DNA of 64,000 bases from positions 50,637,372 to 50,701,371 of the forward strand of contig NC_079514.1 of assembly GCF_000801105.2 (NCBI RefSeq), given 5' to 3'. The DNA comes from Raphanus sativus. Taxonomy: Eukaryota; Streptophyta; Magnoliopsida; Brassicales; Brassicaceae. This document shows, piece by piece, positions 11,458 through 24,605 of the stretch. Below the pieces are notes generated by a model, which saw nothing but the letters and a program-made list of their open reading frames with translations, searched no databases and had not been told where the DNA came from. Every line of letters starts with the position of its first letter. Position 1 is the stretch's first letter. The translations under genes and the position numbers were made by a program.

Positions 11458-14400
11458 TTATATAAGAAACCAAATAAACATTCAATCAAACAACAGCACG
11501 AGTCATAAAGTTATAATAGAGCTTGGTCCGCGTGGATATTAGTTGTTATATTTTTATACATTAACATTTGTTTTCATAATTTTATACATTTTAAATATGT
11601 CATCCTATAATTATTTGTATCCAAAAGATTGTGACCGAATCAGATAATATGATTATTTTGGTATAAATATTAAAACTTCTTTTAAATAAATTGTTTATTT
11701 GGATATTTATAAATTCTAATACATCATAACTGAATTCATCCAAATACCGAAATATCTAATTTGAAATTCATCCAAAATTTTATAATATATAAATGGAGCC
11801 TAATTTCAAAACAAAACAAAAATGATACCAAAAGAAATTATGTACCCGAATATTTATATCTAACTGATTACGTAAACAAATAAAAATTATTTGTTAACCG
11901 TTTTGAATTTTTGTTATGAATGGAATAATTTTATTTAGTTTTATTCCCGCTTGATAAGCTATTGCCTCATCAACTAGCTAATCAGATACGAATTATTATT
12001 GGTAACATGTATAATAAGAGTTAAAAAGTAAAAAAAGGTAAAAAAATAAATAATAAAACACTTCAAAAATATGTATTTATTTTTTGTACTTTTGTAAGAA
12101 AAGAAACGATTTGTACATAAATAAGTATCCGGATGTTCATGCATAACTGATTATGTAAGTAAATAAAATATTATTTTATTAATTTTTTGAATTTTTGTCA
12201 TGAGTAAATTTATTTGAACCTGTCGAATTATTGTGGTTAATATATAAATAAAATGATGTTGAATTATAATGGTAAAGATAACTAATTTAGTTAGGAATAG
12301 TGAAAAATGGAATATAAGACACTTTAAAATATGTAATTTCTGTTATGTATCTTTTTTTTTGTCATCTATTTTTATTTTTATTAAAGGACCAAAGCCCAAA
12401 ACCAACAAAGATACAAAATTCAAAGGTCCAACCAAACACCAATCCATACAAACGGCCTGAAACCGGTGCAAAAAACCGACTAAACACATGTCGGTTTAGT
12501 TTTACGAGAGAAGACACGTGCAATCCCTCAACAGCAAGGGTTCCACGCATCACTTAACCTTCTACCGTCACTGATGATCGCCGGAAATTGACAGGCGCCG
12601 AAGTCGAAATCAAGCGCTCCTTGCCATACCTCCACATCGAAGATTTTTCCCACGGATAACGTTCATCGGCCCAGCCGAGATCTAATCCGGATCACCACAG
12701 CACACACACGGGATTTAATCCCATAATTACCAACTTTGTCTTCATCCCCATATCATCGACATCAGAGAGCACCATCGTCTGTCGAAATCTCATCCAAGCG
12801 GAAGACATAATCTACCTCCACTCACATCCATGAGTCACGTCGGACCCAACACCCAACCACACCAATCACCGGTGAAACCCAAAAATCAAGCCACCAAACC
12901 CATAATCATCCCAAAGCTGACAGACCATCATCGAAGAAGAAGATGTGATTTCCGGAGTCAAAGCCGACCGTCCATCAAAGAAAGATGCGACACCGGAACA
13001 GAACCGAATATGCAACACCGTGGAGCCATTCATGTCGGGAGAAAGAATTTATCGACATGCAAAGAAACAGAGGAAAAACTCCAAAATCCAGATCGACTGT
13101 GGCTGTAGAAACCTATCCCATCGATTGGAATCACTATAAAAGTGGCTGGTTTTAGTGAGAAGGTAGAGTAACTTTTTCTCTCAAAGAAAGCATATAATAT
13201 CTTATATGTTACTTAATAAATGTTGTTGAATTGTTGGAAATATAGTAAATGCAAAGGTTAGAAAGTGTTAGAAAACAAAATAAAAGTTATAAAAACACTT
13301 AAATTAAGAAAAATATTATTTCGTACTTTTGTTGTAATAAGATATACATATAAATATTTAACTTTGCATTAATGGATAATCATTATAGGAATGTTAACTC
13401 ACGTGTTGTTAAAAGGTAATTAACATGAGACTTTCTCTAAAATCATACAATGCTTAAAACCATAAACTTTTATAGTCAGATCATTGCGTAATTAATTAAA
13501 GTTAATTAGAGATACTAATTGCAGAAAATAGACATTGTTTATGTAGCATAATTAAAGGGGGGAAAATAAATTGGTTTAACATATATTCAAAGAAGAATTT
13601 TGTTTATGTAGCATAATTAAAGGGAAAAAATAAATTGGTTAAAGAGATGACCGACAGGAAGGCGACAAAAAGGAGTGGTAGGCCCTAAGATTTGGGGCGT
13701 GATTGAAATGTTTTAACTTTTTTCAAATTGAAGGACTGTTTTCTTCGATCAAGTCCTTTCCCTTTCCTGACGTTGTTGACACAATCCTCTCTCTCCAACT
13801 GCTACCTTCTTCACCTTACCACGTCCATTTGTTCAGCCCACTAGCTTCGTAACCTAGAAAGTATTCGGCCTACACTTTATATTTGGGCTTTAGAATATAT
13901 TTGTATAAAATAATTTTAAGGGCAAAAATCGAAAACCGATCGTTTTTTATTAGGCCTATAAAAGCCCAGTTTATTACTTGGTCCAGAAAGACGAAAGCCC
14001 AGAATAGACGCTTCTTCTTCAAGCCATTTTCAAGCTTCTTAGTATACCATGGAACTTGCAAAAGAAGATACTAATTTTTTTTTTGAATATGTGGCTCTTT
14101 GACAGGGCAACATTTGAAGATCCAAAAAGAAACAAAAGGTTACTTTACCCAGAAGTAACACATCTACTTCTTCTGATCTTAGTATCATTATAATGGACTA
14201 GAGATGTTGATCTTGTGGTATATCCACTTTGTGTTTGAAGACTTAATTATGGTCTAATGGAGCATAACTGCATAAGTACATAAAGAAAGATGTGAACCGA
14301 CACATCAACCACAGTCACAAACCGAACCATTTAAAACGCCAGCTTGAAAAATTGACACGAAAAGAAAACAAACAAGGCCCAACCCAAGGCCATGCAAGCC

Positions 14401-14545
14401 TTTTATATACACAGATTAAAAAACCGTAGTCTGGAGAACACCTTACACGACCATAATAAGTTACTAAAAACAACGTCGCTTAATAATAAAACCTTAAACT
14501 TATATCTAAAAACCACTCACCAAACTAATTACACGATTATTATTA
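11458..14545. other. Intergenic between DAG1-a and the ARF18-a 3' end
   Basis: The first part (11458-13190) includes a GC-richer stretch at about 12370-13160 that looks like an old unidentified repeat. Copy b lacks 12004-12873. A direct repeat at 13536-13578 and 13601-13640 (offset 65 bp) is present in both copies. The last kilobase holds the ARF18 3' UTR and flank. No intact gene is seen; At3g61840, which lies here in Arabidopsis, was not found. Confidence 0.5.
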
Positions 14546-17455
14546 TTAATCCACCATACTTTCATCATTCTCTAACGACGAAGAACTCTTCAACTTAGTC
14601 GTCATCTTCTTAACCTCATCACTCGAATATATAAATATCTTCTTAGCCATCTTGCAAAACTCACTGCACAAACAAAAAAAATAGAACATTCAATAATGCA
14701 ACCGTTAAAAAAAAGAAAGTCAAAATGGGTTTATTACTACTACTACTACTAGAGTTGCTTACTTCCATGGATCATCTCCAGCAAGCATCATGTCACCTTC
14801 ATCATCAGTGAAGACAACGACCCATTTGTCTCGAGTAAGAAGCTGTCCTTTGATCTCAAACATCTCCTCAAGCTCCTTAATCAGTTCATCATACGATTTC
14901 AACAGCGTTAAGTCAACCGCACGTCCAACAGCTATCCCTTGCATTTGCACCTTTTAAAATCCCCAAAATAAAGAGTTTCAGAACACACTGTTTATGAGAG
15001 TTTTAGAGTGATAAAAAGAGATGATTTACTTTAGTTCGTGTCCTTGATTTGTGTTGCTTCTTAGGCTCATTAGCTGCGCTTGGAGTGATGGGTTCTTGAC
15101 ACTTGTCTGGAGGAATTGGAGCAGGAGGATTGCTTGTGAGATCAAATCCGAACAACCTATAGCAACTCGCTGGAGGAGGAGGAGGAGGATCAGCTTGTAA
15201 TCCACCTAAGTTTCTCTCAGTGGATGATGGATCTTGGCTCTGAGGGAAGCCATACAAGAAAGTCGTAGGTGGAGCTGGAGTCAAAACAGATGACTCAACA
15301 GGTCTTGAACGCTTGCATTTGGGTTGTGATTGTTGAGAAGGTGTTGAAACTGGGGAAGATGACAAGAAAGGCTCAATCTCCCATGGTGAGACTCTGTCTG
15401 GTCTCTGAACTGTTGTTGGCTCATCCCATTGGACCTAAAGAAAGAATGTTAACTCATTATAAGTAAAACCTAAATGAACATTGAAATGGTTAAAAAGAAC
15501 CTGCAAAGATCTCCATTTAGAAGCTGGCCACTGTGAAGATAGATCTCCAATTCCAACAATAGTACCAGTAAACCTGAAGAAACTCAAAACATTCAGAATC
15601 AAGAACAATGAACTAATTAATGATCAGAAAAGTGGAGTCTTACATTCTCTCAGGAGACTCTTCTCCTTCAAACCTCATCCTGAATCTTGTGCCAAGAGAG
15701 AATCCATGCTTCATAGCTTCCATATACTTGTTAACCCCTACTATGAACTGGCTTATCCTGAGAAAGACAGAAACTTTGTATCATAAATTAAAGGTACTAA
15801 AACATAGAAAGAGTAGAATCATGTAATATGTTGTTATACCTAGGCTTGTAAAACACAAGGAAGATAGTTTTGGTAACAACAGCATGAGAAGCTGTAGCAA
15901 GGACTCCCAAATGCATGCTCTGGCTCGAGATAACAGAAGTAGGCATTGTGCTCTGATGCCTAGCTAAACGCCTCACTCCAACTCTCAAATCTCCATTCTC
16001 ACCCCTCAAGAACACAAAGGCATCTCCAGCTACAAGTCTTTTGGATGATACAAATGTACTCCAACCCGTTGTAAGCAAATGCCTCCTAGGTTGTCCTATA
16101 ACCAAAAAAAAAAAAAAAACTCTCATATCTCATTTAGTCCAAAACACAGTTGCAAAAAACCAAAGCACTCCCTCAGTTTCTAAAAGATTCAAGTTCTTAA
16201 AAACAAAAAAAAATTGAAAGATACTTTTTTACATTTTTCCTTTTTTTGAAATAATGTTAAATTTATTCAAAAAAACTATTGTACAATGACTGTAAATGTA
16301 AAAACTTTTTTTACATTTTTCAATAAATTACTTAATGATAAACAGTAAATTTCAAAAATAATTAATTGTGTTTACTCAAAGTGTATTGTTTAACAATTAT
16401 GGAAAACAGTTAACTATATAAAAACAATATAATCAAAATTTAATATGTTTTTATTTTTTTCTGAAAATTCTAATACATATATTTTTTTGTATATTCCAAG
16501 ATGTAGTGACTGTTTGTTACCTCTGAAAATATGCTTGAACCTCCATTCAAACCCATGAAGATCTCTAGTCACAAGCTCTTGAGTAGGAGTAGCTTGTGTC
16601 ATGTCCAAGGCAGGCAAGCATTCAGTAGCGTGTTTACGAAGAACAGAGAATCCACCATGAGTGCTTGTGTCTGAAGCTGTTAGAATCTTTACAAACGAGT
16701 GGAACGTTTGTTTTGTTGGTTCAACAATAGGTTGATCAAGACTTGTGAGTTCACTTTGCTGCAACACAAAAAAAAAAATTATTAAAATCACACTATTTAT
16801 CAAAAAAAAATAACAATAAAAAAAAGTCTGCTTAAGAAACTTACATCTTCCTCTGGTTTTAATGTGATCTGAGCGTAGACTTCATCTGTTTCATGCTCAG
16901 CCTATATACATCCAAACATGTTAAAAAAAAAACAGATTCATGAGAAAAAAACAAACAAGAGTTATTATGATTCAAAGCTTTCACCTTTAACATGACACTG
17001 AGAACTCTACAAAGTATCTTGGGAGGAAGTTTGAAATCAGGTATCTCTTCTGATTCAATTCCCTGATTAGTTGAAGCCACAAGCTGCAAAAAAAAAACTC
17101 AGAAAGAGAATGAGGTAAAGAAGTAAAGAAGGTTAATTTGGTAAAAAAAAAAGACATATACTTGTTCCATGTGACCCTGAGGGAAGTAGAAAACTCTCTC
17201 TTCAGCAAGAGGAACCTCCACTAATGGACCTGCACAAGCTTTCCATAGCTCTGTGTATAGAGCATCGTTGTAAGACCCTGGAATAATAATCAAAACAAAA
17301 ATGTAAACTTTGAAGTGGGTTTTTCTTTAAAAGCGAGAAAATGGAAGAAAAATTGAAACTTTACAAAGTAACCAAACAGAGTTAGTGGCTAACTCTCTTG
17401 TGTCTTACTTACTTGAGAAAGAGGTTGGGAGATCATTTCCATCTACATTCGCCAT
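14546..17455 (-). CDS. ARF18: Auxin response factor, ARF18-like (copy a, complete)
   Basis: Eleven coding exons on the minus strand: 17413-17455, 17162-17277, 16985-17083, 16845-16901, 16521-16758, 15840-16095, 15644-15757, 15501-15573, 15030-15434, 14763-14950, 14546-14663. All junctions are GT-AG and the frame is kept through 568 residues. Domains in order: B3 DNA-binding domain about 127-229 ([38 protein letters not shown]), ARF middle domain about 250-332, a Ser/Pro-rich middle region typical of repressor-class ARFs, and a C-terminal PB1 domain about 468-553 with an acidic [16 protein letters not shown] loop. It acts in the nucleus on auxin response elements and can pair with Aux/IAA proteins. 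Arabidopsis ARF18 is about 600 residues. From memory, a rapeseed ARF18 has been linked to seed weight and silique length. Exon 6 is continuous here but split by an intron in copy b. Confidence 0.93.
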
Positions 17456-17990
17456 TGAAGAACACCAGAAGAAAAGAGGAAGAAGAGGAGGAGCCTTCAC
17501 GAGCTAAGCACTACTCTTAACACCCATGAAAGAAACACAGACAGAGAGAGAGAAGAAATAAAAAGGACCCATGAAAGGAAGAAAATAAAAGCAAATAACT
17601 TTATAACAGGACACCAACGGACTGTTATGTCCGTATATTGATTTTGATTACAGAACGTAATTCAAGTTATAAAATCTCTCTCCTTTAGCTTCAGCCACGA
17701 AACCCATTCTCTCTCTCTCCCTCCCTCCCTCTTCAAGTTTCTTTTGTTTTGTCCCCTCAGAATCCGTGTTGTTTTGCCCCAACAATCACAAACTTCTCGC
17801 CGTTTTCCCTCTGCTTACTTAACCCCGATCTGCAGCAAACCAAAGCTGCTTCCTTTCTTTTTAAGAAGAAGAAGTCTCACGATATCATGCAAAGATTCAC
17901 TCCTTCTCTCTCTCCTCTACATTTATAAATTGAGATTCTGGAGACCTGTTATTTCCACCCTCAGTAACTATACTACTTTAATTTATTTTA
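17456..17990 (-). promoter_or_regulatory. Candidate ARF18-a promoter and 5' leader with a small uORF
   Basis: Upstream of the start codon lies purine-rich leader-like sequence. A TATA-like TTTATAAATG is read on the minus strand at about 17921-17930. Between them is a 19-codon upstream ORF (17648-17707, minus, MGFVAEAKGERFYNLNYVL). ARF transcripts are known to carry uORFs; the transcript start here is inferred. Confidence 0.4.
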
Positions 17991-19154
17991 GTTAAATTTT
18001 CAAAATATAAAAAAAAATCTTTTTTGGGGTCAGGATATCCAACTGTAAATTTAAGGAAAACGAAGGGTCTCTCTCTACGTTACATAAATATTACGGAGAT
18101 ATTTAGTACGGTAGTACAGAGAGCCAATCTCAGCCGTCGGATAAAGACCCACACCGTGTCATAAATGAGCTACCATCTCCATAGAGCATGTGAAGCACTA
18201 ACGCTATAGAAACTGATCCCGTTTCCGTTTAACACTTGACGGTGCCGTTACCCACAATCGTTTTTATTTTCCTTATGTCCGGATCGTGGCAGGCAAACGT
18301 GTCGGCTTCTGTATTATACCCCGGCCATATTTATTTTTACTTCTTCTTTTTTCATTACCAGTACTGTGGAGTGGGTTAATTGCACAATGTCCCTGTTTTT
18401 TCACTAGGACCCACAGCCATGGCTAAAACCCACACTCGCACAAGCCACGGCCATGACTCGTTATGGGACGAGCGCTTTGGGAAGTGTGTGAGTTGTGTTA
18501 GCACGTGCCAAGTCAGGTCTAAGCCACGCATGTGCTTCTTTTTACTCGTTTTCTTCACACGCGCTTTGTTATTAATAAATTACAGTTAAAACAAAATGAA
18601 AGTGGAGATTATTATATAAGGTGATAGATCATGCATATAACGATCATCATATCAAAATCAAGAAAAAGGATTAATGTATAATGTTAGCAAAAGGATTCTA
18701 ACGTTCAGATGAAAAACAAATAAACCGTGAGAGAGGGGGAATCACGCGCTTCAGAAAACGAGAGTGGAGAAAAGTGAATATGAAGAAGCCATGCCGAAGT
18801 GTCGGAAGAGAAAGTGGTCCCCATCTGGACACGTCAGAGAGAGAACTTGCCACGCTGTAAGGTCGTATTCAAGACTGACACATGTCAAATGCTGACTTGT
18901 CCTACCAGTTTGCTCAATTACAGAGGAAAGAAAACCTGCTATCTCCTATACAACTATTTCATCTTTTATTTAATTTACCCGATGATAGATTGATAGTGAA
19001 AGATCCAAATATAAAATTACTTTTAATTTATGGGTATATGTTTGAACAAAAAAATATTTTGTGTGTATACATTTTAAAATCCAAATACTAGTATATTGGA
19101 AGAAGTTTCAACACGACTCCTCTTTTTTTTTGTCCGAAAAAACGACTCTTCTAA
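17991..19154. other. Intergenic upstream of ARF18-a
   Basis: I see no gene or clear element. The TAA just before 19155 is the target duplication of the Harbinger-type element. Confidence 0.5.
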
Positions 19155-20088
19155 GAGTATCTCCAACAAGGAACTTCATTTTAAGGGCCAATGATCCTCA
19201 AAATGAGGGTTTGAGGGTGAGTTACTCCAACAAGGATCCTCAAATTTATTTTAAAAATTTTATGTAATTTGTATTTCAGTCCCTAACTTTAATATAAATT
19301 AACTATCATCATTATATTTTTCATAGATAGATAGTACATACACACTGAATTATAAAACATAATATTTATAAATACAATTTATTATAACACAAAATTACAT
19401 AAAATAATAATAAAACATAGATTAATTCATAAAAATATAGAAAAATACAAATTACTCATTATTGCCATTTCCATAGTATTCCCATATATGATCAATCAAC
19501 GCATTTCGAAGTAAGAAATGAGCTTCTCGATTTTTTTATCTGAAGATTACGAGTTAAAAACTGTTGGAATCGAGCATTTTCATTTATCGCCATTTCAACG
19601 GTTGCTTGTGGTGCCGGTCTTGCATCTCTAACCGGTGCGTTGATATTTAGTCTTGTACTTTTGATCTTTAATTTGTAATATATTATTCAATTTAATATAA
19701 ATGTTCTGTGAAATAATAAATATCTTTTAAGTAATATTTTTTATTTATTTTATTTTAGTTTTAACATATTTTTATATTTTATGTAATAATATATATATAT
19801 ATGTATATATGTATATATATCTGTATATATAAGATATATTTAAAGATTTAAGTAAAATATAGTTACAAGGATTAAAGTAATAAGAAAATTAATATTAGTA
19901 CAAATATATGTAAGTTACAAATTTATAAGGACTAAACTGAAAAGTAAATAGTGTTTTGAGGGCCTGAATAGTGGAACCTCAAATTCGAGGTTTCACTATT
20001 CAGGCTCTCAAAATTTGAAGATTTAAGGGTCTTTTGGAGAGACAAAAACCTTAAAATTTGAAGGTTTGAGGGTCTGTTGAAGATGCTA
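19155..20088. mobile_element. PIF/Harbinger-type element, 934 bp, degenerate
   Basis: Imperfect inverted ends, GAGTATCTCCAACA at the left and TAGCATCTTCAACA read inward from the right, are flanked by TAA at 19152-19154 and 20089-20091. The 3-bp TAA duplication is typical of PIF/Harbinger. It contains a decayed transposase tail (separate entry). Confidence 0.7.
19452..19640 (-). pseudogene. Harbinger transposase C-terminal remnant
   Basis: Minus-strand reading gives NENARFQQFLTRNLQIK from about 19640 and, after a frameshift, LLRNALIDHIWEYYGNG and a stop at 19452. The pattern of a FL-R-IK segment followed by L-DHIW is the usual tail of plant PIF/Harbinger transposases. No catalytic domain remains. 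Confidence 0.65.
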
Positions 20089-22094
20089 TAACTATTGGCT
20101 TTCAAATCTTATATGCTAATAAGATATACCTATATAAAACTTAATTTATGTGTTCACAATATAACCTAATTTATACATAGCTAGAACGATGGAAAACATG
20201 AACTACTTCATGATATAATACCAGGGTCGGTCCGGACTACGTCCGGGATTTTCCTATAATTTTGTTATATATTTGGTGTTATATATATATATATATATAA
20301 TAAAATATATGCTGTTAGGCGATTTTCCTTAATATTATTATCTTTTTTTGTCTAACAAATTTTTAATATTAAAAACTTGCTATTTTTTACTAAAAGTTAT
20401 GTATAACATAATGAACAAAACAAATAATTGTTGTATTAAATTTTAGTTATTGTCTGAATATTTTAATCTTGCTTTATGTTTAACGTAAAATAATTATTAA
20501 AGATACACTAATTAAGTTTTACTTTCGCTTTAGAACCAATAAATTCGTAATTTTGAGGGGTCTTAGAACATTTATCTTTTAAAGTTTTTTTCTATAACAT
20601 GTCCTACATATATTTTGATTTATTTGTATCATCTACATTTTCCAATATATATATATATATATATAATCAATTTTGAACAATGGTCATAATTGTATTTGTA
20701 TAATATTTTTATTTTCTTGAACAAAATATTTATTAAAAAGTATAACCAATTATGTATTGTGGTTAAAATTCTATATCAAAAGCTGTCTTTGGATGTCATA
20801 TGATAATGCATATGATAATGTATGATATGTACTTTGACATTTTTCTTAAAATAATAACAATGCATGATATGTAATCGAGGCTTTTTCATAGAATAAAACA
20901 ATATAGACATCAAAAGTCATTTGTACAAAAACAATTTGAAAAATAAACTTTCAAATGGACATATAATTTTTATATACTTGAAAGAGAGGTTAGAATGGCA
21001 TCTTAAGATAAATTTACAATTATTTTATAAACATTAAACATAATAGACCTCAATTTGTTTCTAATGTAGACTCTCTTTGATCCAAACTTATATCTTTTAT
21101 TAGAATTTTATTTGATATAAATATATAAAAATAAATGCTTCAATGAATGAATAACTCAGACGGCAGATATTGCAATCAGAAGCTCATGAATCAGCGTGTC
21201 GCCGTCGAACAGTTAGGATTAGGGATGACCCTCATTTCTTCGGGCTGCATACACATCAAAATATACAGCGCAAAACATATTATATAAATGGGTAACGATA
21301 ACCCGATTGCGCAATGGTTAAAGTCCACCAGATTTCTGAATAAATGAAACAATGAGTTTTACTGGTCTCGACAGGTGTCACGCTCACAAAACTAACTTTA
21401 TGACATGGATCTTATGTGCTTTCACAAGGTTAGACAGAATATTTCTTTGTATATAAAGATTTTTTAATAAACTTTACATTGTTTTCTTTAAAAATTATTT
21501 ATTTAATTTTCTTGTAAATTATTTATTGTCATAGAGTGCATTCATTATCAGTGAAAAGGTATAAAACAAAGTTAAGTCAACAAAATACTATTTCGATTTT
21601 CATAGTGTTTGGGATTTTTATGTTGTCCTCTAGATAGTTAGTTGTTACAACTTACCACTCGAAAATATATTATAGGGTTTTCTTAGTGCATCTCCAATTC
21701 TATTCTATTTTTTACACTAAATAGAATTTAAAGTAAAAGTGCTATAATAGTACTATATTTCTTACTTTATAATATAGTTAAGAATAGGTTTAGTCCAAAT
21801 ATAGAGTAACTTGTTTTTTTTGTTCATCATTTTATGTTTTACTCTAAAAATATCATTGGAATAAATTATAACTCTATTATAAAATTACTCTATTTTAAAT
21901 AAAAAAATAAAGCAAACCATCAGAGACCGTCTTACTAATTAATAACATAAGCAATGCCCCGATTACCTAATAGTGTCTTTTGCATCATATTATTAACTAT
22001 GAATGACTATGATGGTTGTCTATATTCTCTAATAACTATTTGATAAACATGGTTCAGATGTCTTATCAAAAACATGGATCAGATGAGAAAAGAC

Positions 22095-22128
<34 letters not shown>

Positions 22129-23808
22129 GTAGAAAAGACGATTTTATTTCTTTGAAACTTTTTAAAGCAGTTATTTGCCCAACTTCTTTTTTTTTTGTAA
22201 ATTGTGCAATAATGTTGTACGGACGAATCCTTGCAAAGCAGCGAGGAGATTTGAAAGAATCGAATTTCATCACCAAATATGAGATTAAAGAGTAAAAAAT
22301 AACAATATTGGAAATGGCAAGAGTAAGAAATTACCATATAAGTTATTCAAAGGAATTAAAATAATTTTCACAGTGATTCTTATTCTCTGCATGGGATTTC
22401 ATGGCATATCAACAATGTCCTAATTAATTGCAACGTCATTTGTAGTTGCGTTCTTCTTCGTTGAAACTTTGAATTAATTTTGAAGTCAGTGGCTACTTTG
22501 ATTAGCCGCGACGTATATTCTCTCTACTTGTAAATATTTAAACACAAAAAGCTAGAATAACAAACTAAATAAATAGGATTAGGAATATATGATCGTTCAA
22601 AGTGAATATGAACCCATGGATGGGAATAAATAACTATACATTAGTTAATTACTAACTTTTATTAAAAGTTGATTAGTGGTGTAGTGGAATCCATTACACG
22701 ACATTATTTTATTTGAGTTTATTCTTCTTGGTTACTGTTGTACTCCATTTGATAATATTGTTAATCACTTGTTTAGTCATAGTCGCCACTCACCACGTAA
22801 TTAAACAAGAATAAACGAATATTCTTTATTTTATATAATCATATATTGAATTAATCAACGGTACTCATTTGTTATAAACGAAAAGTTTGTGGAAAATACC
22901 ATCATGGTCCTATCTTCTATAAAAAATTGAAATACGAAACAAGGTTATGGTAATAATTCTGTTTAATAATGTAACTTGTTTAATGGTTAAAATGATTGTT
23001 TGCGTAAGTTGAAATCCGGTAGAAAACGAAAGATTTGATTCGAACCTCGTATATAACTCAAACAAAAAATAATTTAACTTTCAACTTTAAAAATATATAG
23101 TTATTGTAAATTATTTTGTACGTTTTCACTATTTGACCGTACAACACATATCTTCCCTGTCTTCCATAATGTTCATATCGATAAAATATACATAATATCA
23201 GAAATATATACATATTGCTTTCTTTTGCCTTTGGGTGGAGCCTAATCAAGAGCATTTTGGGGGTAAAAGCTTCACGAACCCGTAGCATAGGTCTTGTTAG
23301 ACAATAAACAATGTAAACTATATAGCATATATTATTCCGCACTCATGTTGTACCTCTATTAACATGTCTTCCAAGTATCTGTATTGATATTAGTAGTCTT
23401 TTTAAAAAAAAATCATCCATTTTAAGTTGTACCAAAAATGACTCTTCCCTTCTCTCAAAGGGTAAGAAGTCTAAGAACTCTAACCTTGTTAACGATCAAG
23501 ATTAACTCCGATATAGTTTAAATTATCTCTCTAGTCAATAACATCATGCAGATTATCATATTTTGCAAGTAACACATAAAAAACTGACAACTAAAGACCG
23601 TGTCATTGTATTTCAAATTATCAACGGAGTTAATTAGCACGTACATGTGTGTGTGTAGACTCTAGAGTATGGGGATCTATTTGAATCTGGCTCTCGCAAA
23701 GTCACATGTAATGGACAAGTTTCATTTATGTGGAGGATACGATCAATACATAATGTAGGACGGTACACATCTATAATTTTTTGTAGTCTATATTGTCTGT
23801 GGATCTAA
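20089..23808. other. Intergenic, AT-rich, with a Helitron-like 3' terminus at 20221
   Basis: No gene is seen. At 20221-20250 the minus strand has a CCGGAC...GTCCGG hairpin followed by CTGG and T, like a Helitron 3' end; I could not fix its 5' end. TA microsatellites occur near 19785, 20280 and 20647, and a run of about 30 T near 22097. Confidence 0.45.
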
Positions 23809-24113
23809 GGGCATCCGCATTAGTGAACCCCTTGATGGGGTTCATAAGATTTTTTTATTATTTTTTTGGTGGGACCGTGAACAGTGATGAACCTCTATCT
23901 AGTGTGCATCTGTATTAGTGAACCCGAAAATGAAGTTCTTAGGAATAAAATAATATATAAATTTTTTTTTTCTAATACTTTGAGGATTCATAAATAAAAT
24001 AAAATATATATTAAATTTTTAAAAAGTTTTGATTCAATACAATGATTATTGATTACATAATTTTTTTTTAAAGTTTTTATTCAATACATTGACAATTGAC
24101 TAACATACAAAGA

Positions 24114-24446
24114 TTATTCATCAACATTACCAAATTTTTGCCATATATTTTCAACTAAATCAGCTTTTAAACGAGCATGTATCTGTGAATCCCGAACCTC
24201 ATTGCGAATGACACGGCTGATATTACCGATATTAAAACTTGTTGTGCCTTGCACCTGGGAACTTCTGCTTGACTCTCCTGTCTCGAACTCAGAAGTATCA
24301 ATTTGACCGTATCCGCTTCGTTCGTTCTCTACTATCATATTGTGCAATATGACACAAGTTCTCATAATCTTTCCTATCTTTTTCTTGTCCCATAGTAGAG
24401 CTGGGTTTCTAACTATCTTTTCTGGTGGATTCTTGATGTTCAGCAA
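24114..24446 (-). pseudogene. Harbinger (HARBI1-type) transposase, C-terminal fragment
   Basis: The reading frame contains IVRNPALLWDKKKIGKIMRT, CVILHNMIVENER and, at the end, LKADLVENIWQKFG, the conserved tail of plant PIF/Harbinger nucleases. Only about 110 residues remain of roughly 400. The DDE catalytic residues and the N-terminal helix-turn-helix are absent. Upstream the frame runs into a 33-bp AT-rich repeat array, so the loss looks like an internal deletion replaced by repeats. The frame opens without a clear ATG. Confidence 0.75.
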
Positions 24447-24472
24447 ATAGTGTTGCTTTATATCTTTATAAA

Positions 24473-24605
24473 GTTAACATTTATGTTAGAAAAAAAAAAT
24501 GTTAACATTTATGTTAGAAAAAAAAATGTTAACATTTACTACCATGGATCTTTTTATATTTTTAATACTTATAGTTATAAAGTTAACATTTATGTTAGAA
24601 AAAAA
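24473..24605. repeat. AT-rich tandem repeat at the transposase break
   Basis: The unit GTTAACATTTATGTTAGAAA recurs complete three times, with a further partial copy, over about 130 bp. It abuts the broken 5' side of the transposase remnant. Confidence 0.7.

Larger units (their letters stand above)
437..16832. repeat. Segmental duplication, copy a (DAG1-ARF18 block)
   Basis: From 437 the sequence matches 48801 onward in the same orientation. Between 437 and 1276 I count five substitutions and two short indels against copy b. The match runs through DAG1 and ARF18 to 16832, where copy b is interrupted by a Copia element; homology may continue beyond it outside the window. Copy a differs by Helitrons at 1277-2431, 5157-6060 and 8222-11457 and a MITE at 6366-6643. 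It lacks the Helitron found at 55104-57018. Confidence 0.93.

Noticed and set aside
22957..23060. SINE or tRNA-like Pol III boxes (GATTCGAACC near 23037, and a similar site near 21300-21380)
   Set aside because: The A box is poor, spacing is off, and I see neither a 3' tail nor a target duplication.
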